From contig CM057826.1 of the NCBI GenBank assembly GCA_030068075.1, positions 70,281,312 through 70,345,311 on the forward strand: DNA of 64,000 bases, read 5' to 3'. The notes under the pieces are model-generated. The model was not told the DNA's origin. It worked only from the letters and a program-made list of their open reading frames with translations, and searched no databases. Of the stretch, positions 20,810-31,589 are shown in pieces (within the stretch, counting starts at the first letter, position 1; each line of letters begins with the position of its first letter). The position numbers and the translations under genes are program-made. This DNA comes from Paguma larvata. Lineage: Eukaryota; Chordata; Mammalia; Carnivora; Viverridae.

Positions 20810-23405
20810 AATAAGGACATTATCCTGGATTATATAATTTATCTCATATTGAAAATGCAGATTTTATGCAGGGTTGCTCTATGAAAGACATACCTATAGA
20901 CTCTAATATGATTTGAGGAAAAGCAAAGTCATTACCTGATAACATAAAGCAAAAGGGAGGTAAAGGATAGAAAACTGGAGAATGTAATGTCAGCAAAGGA
21001 TAGTTTGATAATATTAGGAAGAGGGCTGGCTCAAAAATGTCAAGCTAACAGGAGAAGCAGCTTCTGTCAAGCAAGAGGCAGTAGGTAAGTTCCACTAAGA
21101 TGAGACGCCATTAAGATAATGACTGAAGAGAAAGGATGTCTGACTGAACAGGTTTTTAATGGAGACAAAAGCACTTTATTCTTGAAAAAAAAATGCCACA
21201 AAAGACATTTATTAGTAAGGAAGAGAGGCAAACCCAGGTTTATGGTGGGGATGGTAACTCTACTGTTTTGAGCAAATTCAGTCTGGATTATGATCAGGAC
21301 TGCCTCTACCTAAAGCTGCTAACCCTTTAGCCTTGAAGGAAAAGATAAACACCAGTTACTAGTCTCTTTGGGTTGTACAAGACGACGACCTGGATAAGGA
21401 GAACCATTTTTCTGGACTGGTTTCATCAATGCTTTGTCCCCAAAAACAGGAAATTCCTTTCCAGTTAAGGACCACATTTTAAAGTTTTTTTTGTTTTTGT
21501 TTTTTTTTTTTTTATATTGGACTATGTCCCTGGCTACTCAGAACCCCATGAGTTCAACTCTATGAGCACCAAAGTGGTCTACATGCCCCCAAACACAACA
21601 TCTCTACACTGGGGTAGTCATAAGGGCTTTGAAGGCTTATTACAAAAGATAATATTTTGAAAGAATTGTCTATGTCAAGGAAGAGGACACCAATACAGAC
21701 AACATGATCAAAGTACCAAGGGATTACACCAATGAAGATGCCATAGTATTTAGAGAAAAAGCCATGAAAGCCAGAAAGACTGAATGTTTTTTTTTTTTTC
21801 TTTCTGGAGAAAACTGTGTCCAGATGTTGTGCACAACTTCACATGATTTATGACAGAGCCAATCGAAGCAATCATTAGGGATTGTGAATATGGAAAATAT
21901 GGTTGGGAGTGAAGGGTTTCAAAATAGGATCTTTGAGAAATTCAAGAGCTAATAGACACCACACCAGCAGAATTAACAGAAGACTGACTTGATGGAGAAG
22001 AGTGCTTTTGTACCAGTGCCTGATGAGGAGGCAAAAACATAGAAGCAGTAACTGAAAACAAATTGACATTAGACAATATGGCAGAGGGTTCTTTACAGAC
22101 TACTTTTGACTCCTTTAAGAACATGGACCCATCCATGTTACAAGTGCTGAAACTAAAGCAAAAGGTGGAAGATAGCTTGGTTCTGTACAGAAATATTTTT
22201 AGAGAAATACAAAAGCAAAAACCCAGATAGAAATTACAGTGTATTTTTGTAAAGTTATACCAAGTGTGCCTGCCTGTTCTGCCTTCCCTTCTACTTACTC
22301 CCTCCACCGTTTTTTTTTTTTTTCTTTTTTCATTTTATTTTTTTTTTTACTTCTGCCATCCCTGAGACAGCAAGATCGCCACGTCTCTTCCTCCTCGGCT
22401 ACTCAAGGTGACAATGACATGGATGAAGACCATTAAGACGATCCACTGCCACTTAGTGAATAGTAAGTAAGCATCATGCCTTTCAGTCAATAAACCTCTC
22501 TTGTGTATAGGATTGTCTTCATTTGAAAATCAAGTTAACTGTATGGCAAGAAGTGGAAGAGACATTTTTGAGTCGTCGTTGCTATCAACATAATTGTCAT
22601 GTATTCATTGTGTAGGACACTATGTGCAAGACTTGTATGAAAATGGAAAGCCTGTCTTTACATAGGTGTGAGGTGAAAAATATAAAATATAACGTGTTAG
22701 TTTTCTTCCTGTTTTGTAACTTTGCTTTCCAAGTATTATATTATCATCCAGTATGCCTATCTCTCTCATAATTCAAGAAACTATATACCAGTCTATCATC
22801 ACAGGTAAGTGTTTTTTAAAAATGTAACAAAATTTCCAATACTGTGTCATCAATATGGTATTCCATAAAAAGTTTTTAACAATTTATTAATTAGTGTGAT
22901 GTTAGACTACCATGAAGCAATTGTATTGGTTATAGTAGGTGACCATAATACACTCATATTGCTGCTTCATCATTATGAATGAATGAGATATTATTCTTGT
23001 AAGTAAGTATAATTTTCTTTTTACATTTGAGGTATATTATATTATGTATAATGTTTACAGTGGTTTTGATCATATAGGACAATACAGATGTAGGTAATGA
23101 CAAACTATGTTTCCTGTAAATATGGGGCAAACTCACAGTGTCAATTAATAGAGTTCAGTATGGTAAATATGTTTTCCTGATGATTTTCCTACATATTCTT
23201 TTCTGTAGCTTACTTTTCCTAAGAATATGGTAAATAATACATATAACATACAAAGTAAATATTCTTTGACTCTGTATTTAATGTGGAATTTTAATCCACA
23301 GAAGGGTATCAGTAGCTAAGTTTAGGGCGAGGCAAAAGTTTATGCAGATTTTCTATTGCATGGCAGTCAGCATATCTTAACTTAACATCCTTCAATGGTC
23401 AACGG
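20810..23405 (+). mobile_element. Tigger1-type (pogo/TcMar) DNA transposon, decayed and 5'-incomplete
   Basis: Translated in shifting frames, 20810-22440 follows a Tigger transposase: SHIENADFM, then IPIDSNMI (20892-20920), EEKGCLTEQVFNGD, KMPQKTFISKEE, DWFHQCFVP, VYMPPNTTSL (21576-21605, part of the DDE-domain signature) and RALKAYY. A tail region near 22360-22455 resembles the acidic C-terminus. The transposase would cut and paste its own DNA, but many stops and frameshifts inactivate it. The 3' terminal inverted repeat ends at about 23405 (CTTCAATGGTCAACGG). The transposon's 5' end and N-terminal DNA-binding part are absent or unreadable. About 22463-23160 is not obviously standard 3' non-coding sequence and may be an insertion or a longer tail. 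Confidence 0.85.
22463..23160. other. Unassigned segment within the Tigger 3' non-coding part
   Basis: Between the end of transposase-like text (GTGAATAGTAAG near 22457) and the resumption of Tigger 3'-end text (GGTAAATATGTTTTCCTG near 23162) lie about 700 bp that I cannot match confidently. It is either an insertion of unknown type or a longer 3' region of this Tigger subfamily. Confidence 0.4.
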
Positions 23406-24703
23406 TCTATGTTTATGTTAATCAACCTTTCAGTAACCTCATGCTATAGTTCAAAGTATATAAAAAACTATAGCAATGAATTAAAATTTCATATATATAT
23501 CCAGCATAAAGTATTTACAATTCTGATTATGAAATTTGTAGAATGGAGTGAGTGCAAGCTTTATGTAATGTAAATCAAACATACTTAGTTGAAAGGCTTT
23601 TACTAACAATGAAGACTGGACATCAACAGTGTACACGATGGAGCAACAAATACCAAACCAGAACAATGGCTGTATCCACAACCTAATATAGGAGAACACT
23701 ATCAAAAATATTTTATACACATTTTACTATTAAGTAAGATAAAGCTACATGTCACTGCTAAATAATCTTGCTATTTAGTTTGGAGAATTTCACTAGCTTT
23801 ATCCCATTCATATAAAAAAAAAAAACAAAACGTAGCTATCATTGTCAAGTATAACTGATCATGAGAAAATGGATTCACTTAAGGAATTAAAACAACAAAC
23901 ATGTCATTGAATACACACATTCTATGTACATCCTAAATTCTGTTATTCTATACTCAAAAAAATAGCATTTGTTGCTTTTGCCTATTTCATTGTAAAACAC
24001 AATAATTTTCAATAGGTCAAATGGTGTGTAGAGTAAATTTTATGGTTTTTACTGTGCACTGAAATATTTTTACTTGAGGTGTTCCTGGGTACCAATACTT
24101 CCCATCTTTCCATCCTATTACCTCTATCAAAAGGACCAAGAGGTCAAGGAAGAGAAAATGTGAATATACCTTCCTACTTATGAATTCTACTCTTACTAAT
24201 AACAATTTCTTTAGTGTATTAAAATTAACAGTAATTATATCAAAGGTACATAAGGAGCTGTGCCTTTTAAAGTGCATGAGAGGTTTTTATGTTCTCTTCA
24301 TAGAAATTTTATTACTTTAAATACTTTATCTCACGCCGCCTCAAGGTGATAAGTCATTGCTTTGTTGTCTAAATGCTACTTCAATTTCATCCATTTTTTC
24401 TTATGCTCTATCCCTTCTGAAGTAAAGGGAAATTGACAGAACACTAAACTAGCAATGAGTGCAACATATCAAGACTCCCCTCAGGTCTGTCTTGATCTTC
24501 CATTTGATCTTCTTTGTTTTTGACTTTGGTTATATGATTTTATTTCATTTTTTATTAAACATAACAAAAAGGAAAAAGAATAAAAAGAGTTGGAAGCAGA
24601 TGCTTTCTGTTTTACTTTCTAATACACCTTTTTAAAATGGTCGCTCAATCTTTGTGAATGCTCCTAATAATAATGTTCATTCTCAGAGCCAGAGTCAACG
24701 AAC
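23406..24703. other. AT-rich unique stretch, no gene
   Basis: No recognisable repeat. The ORFs (23481-23720 and 24017-24277, both minus) show no domain. Confidence 0.6.
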
Positions 24704-24776
24704 CCTTTTATACCTGGTATATAAAAAATATAAATATTTATATATAATATATATATTATCCTTTTATACCTGGTAG
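24704..24776. repeat. Exact 16-bp direct repeat flanking an AT-only spacer
   Basis: CCTTTTATACCTGGTA occurs at 24704-24719 and again at 24760-24775. The 40 bp between consist almost only of A and T with TATATAATATATATAT. This is a local tandem duplication or a target-site-like duplication around an AT microsatellite. Confidence 0.85.
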
Positions 24777-24970
24777 ATATTTTGCTATGTGATACCACGT
24801 TGTCCCTCCTTGAACTTGATAATGTTGATTTTGATGTCAAAAGAAGAGGAAGACATGGATTATTACAATAAGGATGGTAAGGATGACCACAGCTTATATT
24901 TTTTTAATGCTTGTTAATAGACAGGCAGATAGATGATAGCTAGGTATGTACATATATATGTAATTCATTT

Positions 24971-25178
24971 AAAAATTTTATTTTAACATTTATTTATTAT
25001 TGACAGACAGAGACAGAGCTTGAGCATGGGAGGGGCAGAGAAAGGTGGAGACACAGAATCCAAAGTAGGCTCTGAGCTGTCAGCACAAGGCCCGATGCAG
25101 GGCTCAAACTCACAAACCGTGAGATCGTGACCCGAGCCGAAGTCGGACGCTTAACCGACTGAGCCACCCAGGCGCCCC
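24971..25178 (-). mobile_element. Young CAN-SINE (feliform type)
   Basis: Reverse copy with head complement GAGCCACCCAGGCGCCCC and several intact CpGs, so it is little diverged. Exact target-site duplication TGTAATTCATTT at 24959-24970 and 25179-25190. Confidence 0.96.
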
Positions 25179-25359
25179 TGTAATTCATTTTATAATTGCT
25201 TTCATATATAATCCTCATAGTAATGTATAAAATATGCATTACTAGTATCCCCATTTGTCAATTAAGAAATTAGAAATGCTTATTAAAATGTTGAATAACT
25301 TTTGAGATATACTAACTTTTACAAATACTAACTTATAATTTAATAAAGTATCTTGATAA

Positions 25360-25608
25360 AACTGATAACCATGCTTGGACGCCCAAGTGTATATTTTTTG
25401 AGTACTTATTCTTTGCTCTACACTGCACTCGATTCTTTATAAAATTTATCTTAACCCTCAAAACCTTAAAAAGTAGGTATTTTTTTCCATTTAATAGATA
25501 TTGAAACAAGATCAAAGATACTCAAATACGTATGAGAAGCACCACAGATCCATCCAGTTCTGACTCTAAAACCTAAGCTCTGATTGCTGCTACACTGTTG
25601 GCCAGCAG
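25360..25608 (-). mobile_element. MIR SINE (ancient)
   Basis: Reverse MIR order: TTGAGTACTTATTCTTTGCTC, AAAATTTATCTTAACCCTCA, AAAAGTAGGTATTTTTTTCC, GATATTGAAACAAGATC, AGTTCTGACTCTAAAACC, CTCTGATTGCTGCTACACTG. Nearly complete in length but strongly diverged. Confidence 0.75.
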
Positions 25609-26009
25609 TGTACACTGCTTCAGTTTATGTAACAAGTACTCTGTGGTATTTATTTATGTCAGAATACTGGTAAGGTCTGTTATATACGAAAGACCCTAAT
25701 TAAATTATGAATTTGGGGCCAATGAAATGAATAATTACTTTTTTTTCATTGAGGGCATTTAATAGAAATATAAGTGAATGACATCCGAATTATGATGACA
25801 GATTATTCCAAATCCTCTAGCATATACACAGAAATATCTCAAGTAAGAAATACTTTCTTTGTTAGTGTGATGCTCTTCCACGTAATACTTGATAACCAAG
25901 TAACATTTAAATCTCTAAATGATTAGAAGTTTATTTTACTTGAGGATAAAAATATTGTGGTAATAGTCAAAATTAATTATCATAAAAGCACAATTCTGTA
26001 TACTCTGCT
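25609..26009. other. AT-rich unique stretch
   Basis: No gene, repeat family or regulatory signature recognised. Confidence 0.6.
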
Positions 26010-26400
26010 CAGACGCATGTGCCACAGCCACGAATAGGCACTTCTCAGGTAGCCTGCTGCAGAGAACATAATGGACTCCCAGCTCCAGCTGCCACCCAGA
26101 GCCTCCGACCACATCTGTGGCAAAGATACATTCTACCTACCAATTTCTACCTATGTGGGACTATTTATACTCTACTAGGAGCCTTTGTCTTGATGACTTT
26201 TCATCAACCTGGTTGATGGCTGCCTGTGCACCCCAACTCTCCTTCGTGTCTCTCACAGGTGTCAGACCTGCTTGCAGTCCATGGGCTCCCGTATCTACCC
26301 CTGTTCCCCTGCCCTTTTCGTCTCACGGAGATTTATTGTCCTATCCCATTCTGGGCAGCACATTGCAGAGTACCTGAGCTAACACATTAAGTCAATAAAT
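26010..26400. other. Isolated GC-richer segment, possibly an old LTR
   Basis: About 390 bp, clearly richer in C and G than its flanks, with several CpGs (GACGCATG, CCACGAATAG, CTCCGACC, TTCGTGTC, CTCCCGTATC, TTTTCGTCTCACGG). It ends with GTCAATAAATCC, which contains a poly(A) signal. The compact size, composition and terminal AATAAA fit a solo LTR or similar repeat, but I cannot name the family. Two overlapping ORFs (26019-26216 and 26117-26377, plus) have no domain and disagree in frame, so a coding exon is unlikely. Confidence 0.4.
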
Positions 26401-27869
26401 CCTTCCCTAGGAATGGGACTAGAAATGAGTCAAAAGTGAACTATTGAAGTTTATTTTGAACATCATTTCTAAGACCATTCGTTGAAGGTAGGCACTTGGA
26501 AGTAACTTGAAAAAGAATCTGTTAAACTGCCTGATGAATAAAGTGTTCACCTCCAACCTTGAGAAAAATGTGTGATTCTTACAGGTCAGTCCTCTTACGG
26601 GAAAAAAAAAGCCAGACTTTCCAAGTTCGTAGTAACTCAGGTTAGGGGTGGCAGTGAGGGTTAAGGGGAGGGTGAAATGATTGAAAATGCCCTTCACATG
26701 ATATACTGCACTGTTCAGTGGAAAGAGATACTGCTCAAAATTGATTTCACATATAAACCTTGTGAATTAAACTCCTTTTGCTAAGAAAAAGAAAAATATG
26801 AACTGGGCTTTGGTTCGAGATCTAAGTTAAAAAGTACAGTAGTTTTTATATGATTCAAAATTGAGTTGGTTATAAGCAGACAATTTAGAGCTCTTTACAA
26901 TCAAATTAACGTATCTATGCATCCATTTATTTATTCATTCAACAATTAGTGAACTAGTTGGGGTGCACAATCTGCAAGAGTTTTGAAATATAGATGAAAT
27001 AAAACACAGTTCTCATCACAGTCTGATTAAACTGTAAGGCACGTAAGTGAGCAACTTAAAATAGAGAAAATATTTGTAGTAAGTAAAACATGAATGGAGC
27101 AAGTTATATTTTTAACAACTGTCTTCTCAATGATTTTCCAACTGATTTCTAACACTTTGTGAGATAGACATTGTATTGTTTTCCTTATTTTATTTTGCCT
27201 CACGTTTTGATATTTGGGAGGCTGAACTTGAACACTGGTATGTGAGTATCAAATTTAGTCCATTTTCAATATTTCATATTGCGGTGTGCTCAAATATAGC
27301 TTAAATTAAGTAAATGTAATAACAAATTTGAATTCAATGCCCAAATTAAGGCAGGCATGTCGTAGTAGTTTCACAATCATTTTTAGCCATGGTGGGACAC
27401 TAGCACTACTCAAACATAATGTATATCACACATTTATATTTTGGTTTGGAATGTTTCTTATGAGGGATGAAGCTGATAACCATGCCCCCTCCCACATGTG
27501 TGACTAAAAATAGCAATACAATCAATAAATAGCCATGAAAGAATTTTATTTTGAGATTCTTTACCCTTCTTTATAAAAAAAAAAAAAAAGGTTTGCATGG
27601 ATCCCTGTACAATGCAAAGATGGTTAAAAACAAAAACAAAAACAAAAACAGTATGCAGTATGGTGATGATGATTGTACATTTTCCCTTGGAGGTTAAATA
27701 CAGTCCACAATCTTGTTGAGCAAGCTAAATAGACAATAAATCTTCATAAATAATTAAATGTTCTGGTATGTCTGCTCAATGTAAATCTAAAAGTGTGATA
27801 GTTCAATAAAGTTATCCTGAAGACTTTGAATTATCAATTTGACTCCCAAGTTGTACAAAAATTTAGTTT
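26401..27869. other. Mostly unique AT-rich DNA with small simple repeats
   Basis: Contains an A run at 27574-27589 and an (AAAAAC)n run at about 27626-27650. A very diverged MIR or L2 remnant may lie near 26930-27050. No gene is seen. Confidence 0.5.
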
Positions 27870-30345
27870 TCTATTTTTTTTTAATTTTGAGGTAATTATA
27901 GATTAAAATGCAAATGTAAGAAATAATACAGAGAGATAATAAGTATGCTTTCTATTTTTATCCCCAGTGGTAACAACTTGCAAAACTATAGTACAGTATC
28001 ATGATCAAGATACAGATGTTGACAGAGTGAAGAAAAAGATTTTCATCATCACAAGGTCAAGCACGTTTATACCACAACTACATCATTCTCTCATGCCTCA
28101 TTAATCTGAAGCAACCACTAATCTACAACCTTTTTCCATAATGCTGTCATTTCAAAAATGTTATATAAATGCAATCAGGCAGTATATAAACTATTGAGAT
28201 TTCACTCAGTATAATTTTCTGAAAATTTATGCAACTTACTGCATGTGTCAATAGTTTGTCCCTTTATATTGGTGAGTGATATTCCAGGGTAGGAATGCAC
28301 TATGGTTCCTTTCACTATTCACCCTTTGAAAAGTATCTTAGTTTTTTTCTATTTTAACTATTATGAATAAAGAAACTGTGTTATATGTGTTTGTGTGAAC
28401 ATATATTTTCATTTATCTGAGTGAAATTTCTGGGTTGTATATTAGTTGCAGAAACTTTCAAAGTGTTTTCTAAATGGCTCAGCATTTTACATTCTTATCA
28501 CCAATGTTTAACTGATCCAGTTCCTACAAATCTTCATCAGAAATTGATGTTATCACTACTTCTTAGTTAGCTCTTCTGATAGATGTGGATCTCATTGTGG
28601 TTTTAATTTCTATTTACTAACAGCTAACAATTTCAAAATCTTTCATGTGCTTATTTTCCATCTTTCTCCCCTTCAATGAAATGTTTATTCATGTCTTCTG
28701 CCTGTTTCTTACTGGATTCCATGTTAAGGTTTTGTGTTTCTTTTCACATTTTCCAGATAGCTGTCTTTTGTTGAATATGTGGTTTACATGTATTTTCTCC
28801 AAGTCTGTAAACCATATTTTCATCTGCTTAACATGTTGTTTACCAGAATAAAAGTTCTTAATTTTGATGCAGTCCAATTATTAGTTTTAATTTCTGTGGA
28901 TTGTGCTTTTCATGTCAATTCCAAGTAGTCTTTGCTTAGTTCTAGATTCCCGAAGATTTTTCCTAGTTCTATATTTTATATTTAAGTATTTAAGTACATG
29001 ATTATATTGATTTAATTGTTGTATAACATGTGAGACTTTGAGGTTATTTGTGTTTTTTGTTTTTGTTTTTTGCCTATGGATGTCCAATTACTCCTGCATC
29101 ATTTGCCAAAAAGGCTCTTGTCTCCACTAAATTGCCTTTTAAACTTTGTTAAAAAAATCAGTTGAAAGTATTTGTGTGTATCTTCGTCTCTTCTGTACCA
29201 CTGATTTGTTTCTATCACTCCACCAACAGTACATATTTTTGATTAACATGGCTTTATAAAAATCCTTTACACTGGGGACACTGATTCTTCCAACTTGATT
29301 CATTTTCAAAACTTACTCAAGTATTCTAGTTTGACTTTCCATATAAATTTTAGAATAATTTTGTCCATGGCTCAAAAAATTCTTGCTAAAGTATTGATAG
29401 GAATTCTGTTAAACATATACAAGAATTTGGATGAAGCTGACTTTGTTACTATGTTGAGTATTCTAACCTATAGACACGGTATCTCTTTCCCTTTTTATAG
29501 ATCTACTTTGACCTCTGTTGTCATTATGTGTTTTCAGTATAAAATCCTGTTAAGTTTTATTAGGTATGCATCTAATTATTTCACTTTTTAGGATTATAAA
29601 TGGTAGCTAATTTCTCATTCCTGGGCCCACATGTTTGTTGATAACAATAATAAAATTGGACCGATTAGTTACAACTCAGAGTAGTTCTAATTGGTAATAG
29701 GAGTTTGTTTTTATAGATTCTGTGAGATTTTTCTCATTAGACTACTATACCATCCTCAAGTAAGGACACTATTACTTATTTCTTTACAATCTGTGGTTTA
29801 TTTATGATTCTTGCTTTATTGCACTGGCTAGAATTTCTATCACTATGTTGAATGAGAGTGATAATAGCAGCCAGCTACTCTTGCAACTGACATTAGCAGG
29901 AAGGATTTTATCTTTTAAGGTAAGCTATAGATATTTTATAGTTGCCATCTATCATATTGAGATCCCTACATCCCTATTTTTCTGAAGGGTTTTACAAGAG
30001 TGGTGGTCAATTTCATTTTTTCTCATTCTTTTGTCTGCATTGATAGTTTTCTTTATCCTCTTCGTATGGTGGGTTACATTAATTGATTTTTGAATATGTA
30101 ACCCACATGTAACCTACCTTGCATCACTGACACAAACCCCACTCGATCATGATTTGTAATTGTTAACTGCTATTTGTTCTTAAAGATCATTGCGTAAGAG
30201 ATATTGATCTATATTTGTGAGTGATGAAACAATGGTTCTCTTTATTTTTATGTCTGTTTTTGGTGTTACGGTAAGGCTACCTTAATAAAATGAATTGAGT
30301 AGTGTTCCTCTTATGAATTTTCTGAAGATATTATGTATAATTAGA
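27870..30345 (-). mobile_element. Old antisense LINE-1 (L1M class): 3' UTR and ORF2
   Basis: Read on the minus strand. 29220-30340 corresponds to the L1 reverse-transcriptase part of ORF2: on the plus strand come CTTTCCATATAAATTTTAGA near 29336, TTGCACTGGCTAGAATTTC near 29819 and CACTCGATCATGATTTGTA near 30140, all typical of antisense ORF2. 27880-28900 reads as more distal ORF2 and 3' UTR. Many stops and frameshifts show an old, dead copy. It ends at about 30345, while antisense L1 endonuclease sequence reappears near 31600, so the two blocks may once have been one element. Confidence 0.75.
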
Positions 30346-31589
30346 ATTATTTTTTTCTTTTAAAATGTGAATCATGGTTCATTTATTAATGAAGAGAACA
30401 TCAATGCCAACAAATGAGATTGGAACTCTATACATTGGTCTTGCTGTTTTACAGTCTTTCTAGAAAACCACTGGCAATATGCATCACAATGTTTAAATGT
30501 TTGGTTTTTTACCTCTAAACTATTCATATACACTCAATTAATGTTCAAAGGCATATGCATATAAAAAGATTAAAAGAAAACACATATAAGATGGTTATTT
30601 CATCTCTGGGTAATGGGATTGAATTTTTCTTCTATGTGTTTTCAAAATGTTCTCTTAAATATATGCATAGCAGTTAATATTTCTAGATTAGACAGAAATT
30701 GAAATCCACATCACACTCATTACTGGGAGTATATAACGGTTTTTGGAGTATGGTTTTGGACAAGTTTCTTAAAAGTTTCCTCGCATGTCAAGTATGGAGG
30801 ATATATATATGTTTTTGGTTATGCATGTATATATAGTAATCCTATATTTGGTAATACATGTAAAGTGCTTGACTATTATGAAAAAGGTAATTTGGAAAAA
30901 AAATATGTCTTCAACTGGTGGACTGTAAGGTATATTAATTACATTCCAGAAAGAGGTTTTTAAAGTACAACTTCATGTAGCAGTTGATGAATAGTTTTTA
31001 CTGCATTTATAGGTCTACTTTTAGCAGCAATCCCAGAAGAAAATGCTATTTTTAAGACTATGTGTAGGTGAAAAAGCTCCTGTTTCATTTACATTTAGGC
31101 AATCATTCTTTTGGCTGAAGGTAAGCAAACTAATGTTGCATGATAAAGCCCCCATCAAGTATCTCATACTGAAGCACAGATTCCAAACCACAATTTGTAG
31201 TTTTTGATGCTTTCATCCAAAACCTTTTTATATCCTCTGTGACACAAGAAATCTTGTGCATCTTCCAATCAGGGTAATGGAAAAGGAAACAATAGGATTG
31301 AGATTAGACTATGAAGTATTAAAGGTTTGGAGCCCCAGATATTCTGTATCAAGACCGTGATGCTCCTGTTTGCTGCTCATTAAGACTCTGACCCAAAGAA
31401 TCATTTTTTTTTCTTCTAGAAATTATATTTTTCAGTTCCAGAAATGAATGAAGAGCTGGCAGCTGGGGGTCCATCCAACTGAAAGGTGGTGGCTCAGGAT
31501 TAGGACCACTTGTTGGTGACATTCAGATGGTCGGTAACATGGTACTGGCCATGTTTCTCAGGAGACTGCAGTCCTGCCCCACACCAGTA
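30346..31589. other. Segment separating two antisense L1 blocks
   Basis: About 1.25 kb without clear L1 ORF2 sequence. 30500-30680 looks like a retroelement 3' region in plus orientation (GGGTAATGGGATTGAATTTTTC, then TTCAAAATGTTCTC). 31440-31600 is GC-richer. No gene. Confidence 0.45.

Noticed and set aside
21942..22307. 121-aa minus-strand ORF
   Set aside because: It is the opposite strand of decayed Tigger transposase sequence; the plus-strand reading explains it better.
24971..25178. Possible tRNA gene (B-box-like sequence)
   Set aside because: The tRNA-like part is the head of a CAN-SINE; no complete cloverleaf stands alone.
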